Program-made: the position numbers and the translations under genes
Origin: Roseiarcus sp963759955
Lineage (GTDB): Bacteria > Pseudomonadota > Alphaproteobacteria > Rhizobiales > Beijerinckiaceae
Assembly (NCBI GenBank): GCA_963759955.1
Contig: CAVXCA010000044.1
Span: 1 to 64,000, forward strand
Direction of reading: 5' to 3'
DNA: 64,000 nucleotides
Shown here: positions 24,477-33,521 of the stretch, piece after piece
Layout of the letters: each line of letters starts with the position of its first letter
Position numbering within the stretch: position 1 is the stretch's first letter
Notes under the pieces: generated by a model
What the model was told of the DNA's origin: nothing
Databases searched by the model: none
The model's input: only the letters and a program-made list of their open reading frames with translations

Positions 24477-25556
24477 CTAGTGGATCGAATCCAACACTTG
24501 GTGCCCGCGCCTGACGGCGGCGATGATTTTATTGGGGTCGGCGGTCCAGGTGAAGGGCGCGGATTGCCGATTGTGCTCTTCGAGGAATTGATTGATGGCG
24601 GCCTGCAAATCGACGACCGATCGGAATACGCCGCGCTTGAGTTTGCGCTTGGTGAGCGTGGCGAAGAAGCCTTCGACGGCGTTGAGCCACGAGCAGGACG
24701 TCGGCGTGAAGTGGAAGACGAACCGCTCGTGCCGAGCGAGCCACTGGAGCACTTTGGGATGCTTGTGGGCGGCGTAATTGTCGAGGATCACATGCACCAT
24801 CTTGCCGGCGGGAACCCGAGCGTCGATGGCGTTGAGAAAGCGGATGAACTCCTGATGGCGGTGGCGCTGCATGTTTTGGCCGATGACCGTGCCGTCGAGA
24901 ATATTCATGGCGGCGAACAGCGTCGTCGTGCCGTTCCTGACGTAGTCGTGGGTCATCGTGCCGGCGCGGCCCTTCTTGAGCGGCAGCCCGGGCTGGGTGC
25001 GGTCGAGCGCCTGAATTTGGCTCTTCTCGTCGAGAGACAGGACGATGGCGTGCGCGGGCGGATCGACATAGAGCCCGACCACATCGCGCAGCTTCTCGAT
25101 GAATTTCGGATCGTTGGAAAGTTTGAACTGCCGCATGCGGTGCGGCTGAAGACCATGTTTGCGCCAGATGCGTTGAACCGAGCTGACGGAGACGCCCGAG
25201 GCCTTCGCCATCAAAGCGCCGGTCCAATGCGTTGTCTCCCCCGGCGGCGGATCGAGCGTCAGGGCCACGACCCGCGCAACGATCTCGTCCGCCAGCAGCT
25301 TGACGCGCGAAGGCCGCGTCTTGTCGCGCGCCAGCCCCTCGAACCCTTCGTCGGCGAACCGTTCCTGCCAGCGCCAGACACAAGTTTTCGACTTGCCCGT
25401 CCGGCGCATGATCTCGTTCGTGCCCACGCCGTCGGCCGTCAAAAGCACGATCTGGCCCCGCCAAACGTGCTTCTGCGGCGCGTTGCGATCCTTGATCAGA
25501 GCCAAAAGCCGGAGCCGATCTTCCGCCGAAACGGCAAGCGATATTCCCGTGCGCAT
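24477..25556 (-). CDS. IS630-family transposase, copy 2
   Basis: 359 residues, same start (MRTGISLAVSAEDR) and DDE motifs as copy 1; see that entry for domains. Differences from copy 1 seen by eye: Lys for Arg in KRKLKR and Gln for Arg in INQFLEE. The stop TAG is again completed by the target TA and flanking G. Confidence 0.95.
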   Translation of the reverse strand: MRTGISLAVSAEDRLRLLALIKDRNAPQKHVWRGQIVLLTADGVGTNEIMRRTGKSKTCVWRWQERFADEGFEGLARDKTRPSRVKLLADEIVARVVALTLDPPPGETTHWTGALMAKASGVSVSSVQRIWRKHGLQPHRMRQFKLSNDPKFIEKLRDVVGLYVDPPAHAIVLSLDEKSQIQALDRTQPGLPLKKGRAGTMTHDYVRNGTTTLFAAMNILDGTVIGQNMQRHRHQEFIRFLNAIDARVPAGKMVHVILDNYAAHKHPKVLQWLARHERFVFHFTPTSCSWLNAVEGFFATLTKRKLKRGVFRSVVDLQAAINQFLEEHNRQSAPFTWTADPNKIIAAVRRGHQVLDSIH

Positions 25557-25628
25557 GCGCCAGACTCGCACATCGCCAGTCCGCCGGGAATCCTCAATAG
25601 GATTTCAAATGTCAGATTTCATCCACTA
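24478..25628 (-). mobile_element. IS630-family insertion sequence, copy 2
   Basis: Complete element of 1147 bp (24480-25626) between TA duplications at 24478-24479 and 25627-25628, again in a CTAG target. Same orientation as copy 1, nearly identical, with one additional T close to the right end. It lies between xseA and the DsrC-like gene without breaking a recognisable gene. Confidence 0.93.
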
Positions 25629-25733
25629 GCTACAATCGCGGGAGAGTGACCTTGCTATTCCGCGCAGCAGGGGCCATTTTTTCAAAACACTGCATCCTGC
25701 GCTGGACTGAAATCATCAATGGAGGAGTGGATC

Positions 25734-26102
25734 ATGGTGGGAGAACCATTCGACACCAGCACGCTCACTCGAGACGTTTCCCGGGACCCTGACTTTCCCG
25801 AAGCGCCGGTCGGGTGGACGCGGCAGTCGGCGCAAGAAACCGCGAAGCAGGAAGAGCTGACGCTGACCGACGAGCATTGGGAAGCGATACGCGCGTTGCA
25901 GAATTACTATGCGCGCCATGATTGGGCGGCTATCAATTTGCGTGAGCTGCACGACGCGCTGGACGAGAAGTTCCACATTCGCGGCGGCCTCAAACATCTC
26001 TACGAAATCCTCCCCGGCGGGCCAATCGCCCAGGGGTGCAGACTGGCGGGGTTGAAGGCGCCGTTCATGGCGAGCGATAGAAGCTTTGGCAGCGTCGCTT
26101 AG
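25734..26102 (+). CDS. DsrC/TusE-family protein lacking the terminal cysteine
   Basis: 122 residues. The family's C-terminal block is clear: FHIRGGLKHLYEILPGGPIAQGCRLAGLKAP. In DsrC two cysteines act on the C-terminal arm. The inner one (Cys102, in QGCRLAGL) is here, but the penultimate one is absent and the arm ends FMASDRSFGSVA. Without it the protein should not work as a DsrC-type trisulfide carrier or TusE-type sulfur relay, and probably belongs with the single-Cys regulatory relatives. The ATG at 25734 follows a perfect GGAGGAG site. No dsr, tus or other sulfur genes are nearby. It stands alone between the IS630 copy and a gap. Confidence 0.85.
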   Translation: MVGEPFDTSTLTRDVSRDPDFPEAPVGWTRQSAQETAKQEELTLTDEHWEAIRALQNYYARHDWAAINLRELHDALDEKFHIRGGLKHLYEILPGGPIAQGCRLAGLKAPFMASDRSFGSVA

Positions 26103-26453
26103 AGTAAGCCGCTGTTGGTTCCGCAATTTCGAAACCGCCTGAATCGGACACGGCGGTTGCGAGCGCAACGGCCTGCGGCCGTAAGCGACGCCACCCATTG
26201 CGGTCATCGCTAGCGGCGTGACGGAACGGCGGGAAAGGGTCCGGAGCGGAATTTCAAACCGCCGCGCCGCCGTCCGTTCGCCCCTATAGCCTCGCCGCGC
26301 GAAACGCCGTAAAAGCCCCGGCGATTCACCCGGCGGCGGGAGGCCATGATCTTGCCTCCTTGTCTCGTCATATCTCGCCCATTCGACCGCTAGCGGTCGA
26401 TGTCGGCGGGGCGGGCGCCGTCGACCGAGCAACGAGCGTCCTCAACCGAAGCG
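26103..26453. other. non-coding gap with two inverted repeats
   Basis: Holds a short hairpin at 26168-26182 (ACGGCC, TGC loop, GGCCGT), possibly a terminator for the DsrC-like gene, and an 18-bp perfect palindrome at 26383-26400. No recognisable gene in between. Confidence 0.45.
26383..26400. promoter_or_regulatory. 18-bp perfect palindrome TCGACCGCTAGCGGTCGA
   Basis: Perfectly self-complementary 18-mer, 54 nt before the chosen start of the DUF2865 gene. It could be an operator or the foot of a cruciform. No known regulator assigned. Confidence 0.45.
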
Positions 26454-27620
26454 ATGGCGAAGCGCATGATCGATAGAACCGGCCGGCGCATGGTCCTCGG
26501 CGCCGCGGTCGCCATCCTCGCCGCCCTGACCGCGGCCGACGTCGCCGAGTCGCAAAGCGCGGACTGCGCGCGGCTGCGCCAGGCGATATCCGACGCCTCG
26601 CGCAACGACCAGGGCGCGCAGTACCAGGCGGCCGCCGACCGGCAGCGCGCCGAGATCGACCGCACCGTCGCCTACGCCCGTTCGATCGGTTGCGACCGCA
26701 AGCAGTTCTTGTTCTTCGGCTCGGCGCCCCCCGCCCAATGCGGCGAGATCAACGCGCAGATCGGGCGCATGCGCGCCAATTTCGACGAATTGCAGTCACG
26801 GGCCGGCGGCGGCGCAGGCGGGCGTGGCGAATTGATCGCGCGCTTCAACGCCCAATGCGTCAACGCGGCGCCGGCGCAGCCGACCAACTTTCTCGCCGCG
26901 TTGTTCGGCGGCGGCCGATCCCAATCGAACGACGTCCAGACCGTCCCGTTGAACCCGGACACGACTCCGGAAAATCCGGCCGACGTCAATCCGAGCGAGG
27001 CGCGCGCGGGATCGCAGGCGGTCTGCGTGCGCTCGTGCGACGGCAGCTTCTTCCCCGTCTCGTATACGGCGAGCAGCGGGCGTCTAGAGGGCCTCGAAGA
27101 CATGTGCCGCGCGCTGTGCCCGAACGCCGAGGTGAGCCTCTACACCTACCCGGCGTCCGGCCAAATCGAGCAGGCGGTCTCGATCAGCGGCGCGCGCTAC
27201 GTGGACTCGCCGAATGCGCTGAAATATCGGCAGAGCCTCGATCCGAACTGCACGTGCCGGCGGCACGGCGAAAGCTGGGCCGACGCGCTGGCGGGGGCCG
27301 AGGCCAAGCTCGGACGCGAGTCGAAGGGCGACATCTTCGTCACGCCGGAAAAATCGGCGGAAATGTCGCGGCCGAGGCTCGACCCCAAAGCGAAAGCGGC
27401 GAAGCCCGCCGCCGCAACCCTTAATCCGCAGAACGCCGACACCGGCGTCGACACCAATCTGAGCCAGCAGGCGGCGACGATCAGCCGCGAGGCGTCGGGC
27501 ATCGCCGGCGGCGAAGCGCAGGGCGGCGCGCGCTACGGCGAGGGCCAGGGCCAAACGGTCGAAGTCGTCGGCCCCGACGGCGTCAAGCGGCGGGTGCGGA
27601 TAATCGATCCAACGCTCTGA
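26454..27620 (+). CDS. DUF2865 domain protein, exported
   Basis: 388 residues from the ATG at 26454. A basic N-terminus and hydrophobic stretch (MVLGAAVAILAALTAADVAES) form a signal peptide. The DUF2865 core is recognisable by cysteine-bearing blocks: VCVRSCDGSFFPVSYTAS, DMCRALCPNAEVSLYTYP and a downstream NCTCRRHGESWADAL. This family is restricted to alphaproteobacteria and of unknown function; the paired cysteines suggest disulfides in the periplasm. The C-terminal part is disordered, ending in a charged VKRRVRIIDP. The last 38 nt overlap the 3' end of the convergent gltX. Confidence 0.85.
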   Translation: MAKRMIDRTGRRMVLGAAVAILAALTAADVAESQSADCARLRQAISDASRNDQGAQYQAAADRQRAEIDRTVAYARSIGCDRKQFLFFGSAPPAQCGEINAQIGRMRANFDELQSRAGGGAGGRGELIARFNAQCVNAAPAQPTNFLAALFGGGRSQSNDVQTVPLNPDTTPENPADVNPSEARAGSQAVCVRSCDGSFFPVSYTASSGRLEGLEDMCRALCPNAEVSLYTYPASGQIEQAVSISGARYVDSPNALKYRQSLDPNCTCRRHGESWADALAGAEAKLGRESKGDIFVTPEKSAEMSRPRLDPKAKAAKPAAATLNPQNADTGVDTNLSQQAATISREASGIAGGEAQGGARYGEGQGQTVEVVGPDGVKRRVRIIDPTL

Positions 27621-28932
27621 CCCGCCCGATCAGCGGCAGCAGCGCCGCCAGTTCGGGCCCGGCGTCGAGGCCGGTGAGGGCGAGCCGCAAGGGGTGAAAG
27701 AGATCGCGGCCCTTGCGGCCGGTGAGGGCTTTCAGGGCCGCGGTCCAGACGCCCCAGGTCGCGCCGTTCCAAGGCTCCGGCGGCAGGCACGCCGCCGCCT
27801 GATCGAGAAACGTTCGGTCTTCGACGAGAGGAGCGATCGAGTCATGGATCACGGTCCACCACGTCCGCGCGTCCTCGAAGCGCGCGAGGTTGCCGCGCAC
27901 GGCTGCCCAGAAGGGCTCGGCGACCGACCCGGCGATCCCCAACGCCGCCAGACGCTCGCGCACGGCTTCGAACGGCAATTGATGCAGCGTACGCGCCGAG
28001 AGCGCGCGAAGCTCGGCTTCGTCGAAGCGCGCCGCCCCATGCGAGAGATGCGAGAAATCGAACGACGCGGCGAGCTCGGCGAGCGAAGCGATCGGGTGCA
28101 CCGACTCGGCCGAGCCGACCAGCACCGCCAGAGCCGCGGCGGCGAGCGCTTCGACGCCGCTCTCGCGCAGCGAGGCGATCGACAGGGCGCCCGAGCGTTT
28201 GGAGAGCCCTTCGCCGCTCGCGTCGGTGAGCAGATTGTGGTGGCCGAAGGTCGGCGCGCGGCCTGCCAGCGCCTCGAAGATTTGGATCTGCACCGCCGTG
28301 TTGGTGACGTGATCCTCGCCGCGAATGACGTGGCTGACGCCGAGATCGATGTCGTCGACGACCGACGGCAAGGTGTAGAGATAGGTGCCGTCCTCGCGCT
28401 TGAGCACGGGATCGGACAGCGACGCGCAGTCGATATGGCTCGGCCCGCGCACCAGATCGTCCCATCTGACCAGCGTCGGCTCGAGGCGGAAGCGCCAGTG
28501 CGGGCGTCGTCCTTCGGCCTCCAGCGCGGCGCGATCCTTCTCGGTCAAGCGCAGCGCGGCGCGATCGTAGATCGGCGGACGGCCGAGCGCCTGCTGGCGC
28601 TTGCGCCGGCGATCCAGCTCCTCGGCGGTCTCGTAGGCGGGATAAAGCCTGCCCTGGGCGCGCAGCGTCTCGGCCGCCGCCTCATAGAGCGCCATGCGCT
28701 CGGATTGGCGGCATTGCAAATCGGGAACGATTCCGAGCCAAGCGAGGTCCGCCTCGATCGCGTCGGCGTATTCGGCGCGCGAGCGCTCGAGATCGGTGTC
28801 GTCGAAGCGCAGGATGAAGCGTCCGCCCTCGCGCAGCGCGAACAGCCAGTTGAGCAACGCGGTGCGCGCGTTGCCGATATGGATGCGCCCGGTCGGAGAA
28901 GGCGCGAAGCGGACGGTCGGAGGAGCGGACAT
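27583..28932 (-). CDS. gltX: glutamyl-tRNA synthetase
   Basis: 449 residues. Class I synthetase with HIGH-type motif in PSPTGRIHIGNARTAL and KMSKS-type motif in EGLSKRSG. It charges tRNA-Glu (and possibly tRNA-Gln for later amidation). Many alphaproteobacteria have two gltX genes. This one, with GLSKRSGALSIASLRESG and a short anticodon-binding domain, resembles the shorter second copy. The ATG at 28932 immediately precedes SAPPTVRFAPSPTG. The 3' end overlaps the convergent DUF2865 gene by 38 nt. Confidence 0.94.
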   Translation of the reverse strand: MSAPPTVRFAPSPTGRIHIGNARTALLNWLFALREGGRFILRFDDTDLERSRAEYADAIEADLAWLGIVPDLQCRQSERMALYEAAAETLRAQGRLYPAYETAEELDRRRKRQQALGRPPIYDRAALRLTEKDRAALEAEGRRPHWRFRLEPTLVRWDDLVRGPSHIDCASLSDPVLKREDGTYLYTLPSVVDDIDLGVSHVIRGEDHVTNTAVQIQIFEALAGRAPTFGHHNLLTDASGEGLSKRSGALSIASLRESGVEALAAAALAVLVGSAESVHPIASLAELAASFDFSHLSHGAARFDEAELRALSARTLHQLPFEAVRERLAALGIAGSVAEPFWAAVRGNLARFEDARTWWTVIHDSIAPLVEDRTFLDQAAACLPPEPWNGATWGVWTAALKALTGRKGRDLFHPLRLALTGLDAGPELAALLPLIGRVRALDRLSAPAA

Positions 28933-29010
28933 GCGCCTTCATAGAAGCGTCGCGCGGCTGCGGCAATATGAGCATTCATACGATTCTGATCGAGACGCCC
29001 CAGGAGCGAC

Positions 29011-30168
29011 ATGACGATTTCCGCCTTGGCCGCCGGCGTTGCCGCCTCCGGTCTTGCGATCCAAACCTTCAGCGCCGGTCTCGCGGCGTTCCGCTGCCGG
29101 CGGGACGCGTCGCACGTTCCCGCGCCCGCCGGGGCGCCGCCGGTGAGCGTGGTGCAGCCGTTGTGCGGCGTCGAAGCGTTTTCCAAGGAAACGCTCGCTT
29201 CGATCTTCGCGCTCGACTATCCGAACTATGAAATCCTGTTCTGCCTCGCCGACGCCGCGGACCCCATCGCGCCGCTCGTGCGCCGCGCGATCGCGGCCAA
29301 CCCGAAAGTTCCGGCGCGCCTGCTGATCGGCGACGATCGCGTCAGCGGCAACCCCAAGCTCAACAACGTCGTCAAAGGCTGGAAGGCGGCGTCGCGCCCG
29401 TGGGTGATCGTCGCCGATTCCAACGTGCTGATGCCGCGCGACTATATCCAGCGCCTGATGGCGCGTTGGCGCGCCGACACAGGCATCGTTTGCGCGCCGC
29501 CGATCGGGGCCCGGCCGGAGACCTTCGCGGCCGAAATCGAATGCGCGTTCCTCAACACCTATCAGGCGCGCTGGCAGTACGCCGCCGAGACGGTCGGCTA
29601 CGGCTTCGCCCAGGGCAAGACCATGCTGTGGCGGCGCGCGGTCCTCGAAGCGGGCGGCGGCGTCGAAGCGCTCGGCGCCGAAATCGCCGAGGACGCGGCG
29701 GCGACCAAGCTCGTCCATCGCGCCGGCCTGCGCGCCCATCTGGTGAGCCACCCGTTCCAGCAGCCTCTGGGCGCTCGGCGCTGGCGCGACGTCTGGGCGC
29801 GGCAAGTGCGCTGGGCGCGGCTGCGGCGCGCCACGTTCGCGCCCTATTACGCACCCGAGCTGTTGACGACCAGCCTGTTCACTGTCGCGGCCGCGGCGAT
29901 CGCGGCGCCCGAATGGGGCGTCGACGCGCCGCTCGCCGCGATCCTCGCCGCCCTCGTCTGGTACGGCGAAGAGGCGGCGCTGGCGCGCGTGGCGGGCTGG
30001 CCCCTGAAATGGTCGTCCGCACTCGCCTGGATCGCGCGCGATCTCACGCTGCCGTGGCTGTGGATCCAGGGCTGGAATCGCGACCAGTTCGTCTGGCGCG
30101 GCAACGTGATGTCGGTCGACGACGACGCTCTGGCCACCGACGGCCCCGGCCCGTTCCCGCCGGCCTGA
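29011..30168 (+). CDS. GT21-family glycosyltransferase (ceramide glucosyltransferase-like)
   Basis: 385 residues. An N-terminal membrane anchor (about 3-25) leads to a GT-A domain with PPVSVVQPLCGVE, FALDYPNYEILFCLAD, the first Asp motif in VIVADSNVLM, an acidic IAEDAATKLV and the RQVRWARLRR motif (the D,D,D,QxxRW pattern of processive GT2/GT21 enzymes). C-terminal membrane helices follow (about 285-360). GT21 enzymes move glucose or glucuronate to ceramide or similar lipids. In alphaproteobacteria they make glucosyl-ceramide-type or hopanoid-linked lipids; the actual acceptor is unknown. Divergent from gltX with 78 nt between starts. Confidence 0.87.
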   Translation: MTISALAAGVAASGLAIQTFSAGLAAFRCRRDASHVPAPAGAPPVSVVQPLCGVEAFSKETLASIFALDYPNYEILFCLADAADPIAPLVRRAIAANPKVPARLLIGDDRVSGNPKLNNVVKGWKAASRPWVIVADSNVLMPRDYIQRLMARWRADTGIVCAPPIGARPETFAAEIECAFLNTYQARWQYAAETVGYGFAQGKTMLWRRAVLEAGGGVEALGAEIAEDAAATKLVHRAGLRAHLVSHPFQQPLGARRWRDVWARQVRWARLRRATFAPYYAPELLTTSLFTVAAAAIAAPEWGVDAPLAAILAALVWYGEEAALARVAGWPLKWSSALAWIARDLTLPWLWIQGWNRDQFVWRGNVMSVDDDALATDGPGPFPPA

Positions 30169-30181
30169 CGCGAGGCCGCCC

Positions 30182-31276
30182 TCAAGCGTCCGCGAGCGCG
30201 GGATAATCCGTATAGCCCTTGGCGCCGCCACCGTAGAGCGTGTCGCGGTCGAGCGGCGCCAACGCCGCCCCGAGGCGCAGCCGCTCGACGAGATCGGGAT
30301 TGGAAATGAACGGCTTGCCGAACGCGACGAGGTCGGCGCGTCCTTCGGCCAACGTTTCGATCGCAAGCTCGCGGGTGTAGCCGTTGTTGGCGATATAGGC
30401 GCCGCCGAACGAGCGGCGCAGCGCGGCGTAGTCGAAGGGGGCGAAGTCGCGCTCGCCCCCGGTCGCGCCCTCGACGATGTGGATATAGGCGAGGCGGCGC
30501 TCGCTCAGGCGCTGGACGAGATAGCCGAACAGCGCCGTCGGATTGGAATCGGCGACGTCGTTGGCGGGGCTCACCGGCGCGAGGCGGATGCCGACGCGCG
30601 AAGCCGGCCAGACCTTGAGGATCGCGTCGACGACTTCGAGCGCGAAGCGGGCGCGGTTCTCGATCGCGCCGCCGTAGGAATCCTCGCGCTTGTTGGCGCC
30701 GTCGCGCAGGAACTGGTCGATCAGATAGCCGTTGGCGGCGTGGATCTCGACGCCATCGAAGCCGGCGCGCTTGGCGTTGGCGGCGGCGCGCGCATAATCC
30801 TCGACGATTGCCGCGATCTCGGCCGCTTGAAGCGCGCGCGGCTCGGAGACGTCGGCGAACCCCGTCTCGATGAACGTCTTGGTCTTGGCGCGGATCGCCG
30901 AGGGCGCGACCGGCGCGCCGCCGTTCGGCTGCAGCGAAGTGTGGGAGATGCGCCCGACGTGCCACATCTGCACGAAAATGCGCCCGCCCGCGTCGTGCAC
31001 CGCGCGCGTCGCCTTGCGCCAGCCCTCGACCTGGGGTTCGCTGTAGAGGCCGGGCGTCCAGATGTAGCCCTGTCCCTGCCGGCTGATCTGCGAGGCCTCG
31101 GAAACGATCAGCCCGGCGCCGGCGCGCTGACGGTAATAGGCCGCGGTGAGGTCGTTGGCGGCGTCCGTCCCCGGCGTCGCGCGGTTGCGCGTCAAGGGCG
31201 CCATCACGACGCGATTGGGCAGATCGAGATCGCCGAGGCGGAAGGGCTGAAACAACGGTGAGGCGTCGCGGTTCAT
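30182..31276 (-). CDS. Old Yellow Enzyme-family alkene reductase
   Basis: 364 residues. FMN-dependent TIM barrel of the NADH:flavin oxidoreductase (NemA/XenA-type) family. Landmarks are PFRLGDLDLPNRVVMAPLTRNRA, IFVQMWHVGRISH, FDGVEIHAANGYLIDQFL and the phosphate-binding end VAFGKPFISNPDLVERLR. It probably reduces activated C=C bonds, nitro-esters or N-ethylmaleimide for detoxification with NADPH. It converges with the GT21 gene, with only 13 nt between stops, and follows the WD40 gene after 26 nt on the same strand. Confidence 0.93.
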   Translation of the reverse strand: MNRDASPLFQPFRLGDLDLPNRVVMAPLTRNRATPGTDAANDLTAAYYRQRAGAGLIVSEASQISRQGQGYIWTPGLYSEPQVEGWRKATRAVHDAGGRIFVQMWHVGRISHTSLQPNGGAPVAPSAIRAKTKTFIETGFADVSEPRALQAAEIAAIVEDYARAAANAKRAGFDGVEIHAANGYLIDQFLRDGANKREDSYGGAIENRARFALEVVDAILKVWPASRVGIRLAPVSPANDVADSNPTALFGYLVQRLSERRLAYIHIVEGATGGERDFAPFDYAALRRSFGGAYIANNGYTRELAIETLAEGRADLVAFGKPFISNPDLVERLRLGAALAPLDRDTLYGGGAKGYTDYPALADA

Positions 31277-31302
31277 GGCAGGGCCTTTCTTGCTGTGGGA
31301 TC

Positions 31303-32298
31303 TTACGCAGGCAAAGTCAGCAGGCCGGCGGCGCCGGTTTCGAGGCCGAACAGCAGACGCGCGCCGCGCGCGTCCCAGCTCAGCGCGCTGATCGCGCCCT
31401 CGCCCGGCGCGCGCACCAGAATTTCGGCGCCGTCGCCGAGGCGGCACAGCAACGCCAGGCCGTCGGAATAGCCGATGGCGACGACCAGCGCACGCGGATG
31501 GAAGGCGACCTGCGTCACCCGCGACGGCCTGACGCCGCATTCGCGCGGCGCCTTGCCCATCGGGCCGTCCTTGTCCTTGAAGGGCCAGACGACGCAGGCG
31601 TCGGCGCCGGAGGTGGCGAGCCAATGGCCGTCGTGCGACCACGAAAGCGAGCGCGTCTTGCCGGGATAGCCGGTCATGCGCATGTTGCGCGAATCGGAGA
31701 GGCGCCAGCCGTGCAGCGCGTTCTCCTGCATCGTGCTGACGAGAAAGCGCCCGTCCGGCGAAGCGGTGGCGTCGAGATGCGAGCCCTTCCACTCCAACAC
31801 GCTCGGCGCGGCGCCGGCGTTGGGAAACCACAACGAGACGCCATTGTAATGGGCGAGCGCGAGGCGATAGCCCTTGGCCAGGAAGCAGAGCCCGCGCACG
31901 GTGGTCGGCGCCTCGTAGGACTTGAGAGCGCCCGCTTCGTCGCGCGCGCTCGCGCGCCGGCCCGCCGCCCAGCCGATCGCGCCGCCGCGCAACGCCAGCG
32001 CGTCGATCCAGCGGCCCTTCTCGTCGGCGATCTCTTGCAACGAGCCGTCGGCGCCGACGCTCGCGACGCGGCCGTCGTCGCCGCCGGTGACGAGCCGCTT
32101 GCCGTCGCTGCGAGCGATGAGGATCGCGCCGTCGGGATGCGCGGCGATCCGTTTTTGCGCGCCGGATTCGCCGACCAGAACGGCGCCGTCGGCGAGCGCC
32201 AGCGCCGGCTCGCCGTCGAGAAATGCGGCGGCCACGACATGCGCGCCCGCCGGCAAGGGCCGCACATGCTGCGTCAGCGAAGATGTCGGCTCGGCCAT
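31303..32298 (-). CDS. WD40-repeat beta-propeller protein
   Basis: 331 residues, no signal peptide. Repeating blades end in hydrophobic-W/F/L strands, e.g. DGKRLVTGGDDGRVASVG, SLSWSHDGHWLATSGADACV and QVAFHPRALVVAIGYSDG. It directly follows a CobW/COG0523 GTPase gene on the same strand (26 nt). This WD40-after-CobW pairing recurs in alphaproteobacteria and suggests a helper in metal trafficking, for instance a scaffold for the GTPase. No catalytic residues are expected. Confidence 0.85.
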   Translation of the reverse strand: MAEPTSSLTQHVRPLPAGAHVVAAAFLDGEPALALADGAVLVGESGAQKRIAAHPDGAILIARSDGKRLVTGGDDGRVASVGADGSLQEIADEKGRWIDALALRGGAIGWAAGRRASARDEAGALKSYEAPTTVRGLCFLAKGYRLALAHYNGVSLWFPNAGAAPSVLEWKGSHLDATASPDGRFLVSTMQENALHGWRLSDSRNMRMTGYPGKTRSLSWSHDGHWLATSGADACVVWPFKDKDGPMGKAPRECGVRPSRVTQVAFHPRALVVAIGYSDGLALLCRLGDGAEILVRAPGEGAISALSWDARGARLLFGLETGAAGLLTLPA

Positions 32299-32324
32299 CG
32301 CGGTACCCCCCGGCGCCGCGGCGG

Positions 32325-33356
32325 TCAGGCGGCGCAGGCGAGGAAGCCCTCGCGGATTTCGCTCTCGTCGAGATTGCGGCCGATGAACACGACCTTCGAC
32401 TCGCGCTTCTCGCCCTTCTTCCATTCGCGCTGCGGCTCGCCGTCGAGCATCATGTGGACGCCCTGGAAGACGAAGCGCTTGGGGTCGCCCTTGAAGGCGA
32501 CGATGCCCTTGCAGCGCAGGATGTTCGGCCCGCGCTCCTGCGTGAGCTGGTTGATCCACGGCATGAACTTGTCGGGATCGAGGTCGCCCTCCAGCCGCGC
32601 CGCGATCGATTGCATGTCTTCGTCGTGGTAGTGCTTGAGGCCGTGGCCGTGATGATGATGGCCGTGATGGTGGTCGTGATCGTGATGGTCGTGATCGTCG
32701 ACGGTGAGGAATTCCGGCTCGATGTCGAGGATGCGGTCGAGATCGAAGGCGCGCCGCTCCAGCACCTCGGCGAGCGCGACGTCGCAGTTCTGCGCGGGAT
32801 GAAGCCTGGCGTAGGGGTTGATGGCGCGAATGCGCGCTTCGACCTCGCGCAGCTCCGCCGGCGAGACCAGGTCCGTCTTATTGAGGACGATGACGTCGGC
32901 GAAGGCGATCTGGTTCTTCGCCTCCGGCGCGTCGCGTAAGCGCGCGGCGAGCCACTTGGCGTCGGCAATCGTCACCACCGCGTCGAGCCGCGCCGAGGCG
33001 CGCACGTCCTCGTCGACGAAGAACGTCTGCGCCACCGGCGCGGGGTCGGCCAGGCCCGTCGTCTCGACGATGATCGCGTCGAACTTACCCTTGCGCTTCA
33101 TCAGCCCCTCGATGATGCGGATGAGGTCGCCGCGCACGGTGCAGCAGATGCAGCCGTTGTTCATTTCGAACACTTCCTCGTCGGCCCCGACGACGAGCTC
33201 GTTGTCGATGCCGATCTCGCCGAATTCATTGACGATGACGGCGTATTTGCGCCCGTGCGGCTCGCTCAGGATGCGGTTGAGCAAGGTGGTCTTGCCGGCG
33301 CCGAGATAGCCGGTGAGCACGGTGACGGGGATTTTTTCGGAAGCGGCGTCGGTCAT
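32325..33356 (-). CDS. CobW/COG0523 metallochaperone GTPase
   Basis: 343 residues. Walker A TGYLGAGKTT, the metal-binding signature NNGCICCTVRGDL (CxCC), VETTGLADPAP and the guanine-specificity NKTD are all present. Between the GTPase and C-terminal CobW_C domain lies a His/Asp-rich loop (about 219-240, HDHHDHDHHHGHHHHGHG), which points to zinc (possibly cobalt or nickel) handling of the ZNG1/YeiR/YjiA type rather than cobalamin synthesis. It is likely the first gene of an operon with the WD40 protein and OYE reductase. No clear Zur box seen in the 165-nt upstream gap. Confidence 0.93.
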   Translation of the reverse strand: MTDAASEKIPVTVLTGYLGAGKTTLLNRILSEPHGRKYAVIVNEFGEIGIDNELVVGADEEVFEMNNGCICCTVRGDLIRIIEGLMKRKGKFDAIIVETTGLADPAPVAQTFFVDEDVRASARLDAVVTIADAKWLAARLRDAPEAKNQIAFADVIVLNKTDLVSPAELREVEARIRAINPYARLHPAQNCDVALAEVLERRAFDLDRILDIEPEFLTVDDHDHHDHDHHHGHHHHGHGLKHYHDEDMQSIAARLEGDLDPDKFMPWINQLTQERGPNILRCKGIVAFKGDPKRFVFQGVHMMLDGEPQREWKKGEKRESKVVFIGRNLDESEIREGFLACAA

Positions 33357-33521
33357 GGCGGTCAAGCGCTTGGCTCCAGACGGGTGAGGATGGGGTGAGG
33401 CCCAGCATATAGTCGGCGCAGGGGCAAATGGGTAGGGGCGGGCCAAACGAGCCGCGTGCATGGCTCAGCCGCGCCCTTCGCAGACATTCGCCGAAAACTT
33501 TCCGCCCGAAGTCGACGGCTC

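Noticed and set aside
22683..25649. A 988-codon plus-strand open frame
   Set aside because: It runs antisense across xseA and the whole IS630 copy, both clearly genes on the minus strand; a by-product of high third-position GC.
33357..33521. Zur box ahead of the CobW GTPase gene
   Set aside because: No GTTATA-N-TATAAC-like palindrome seen in the gap.
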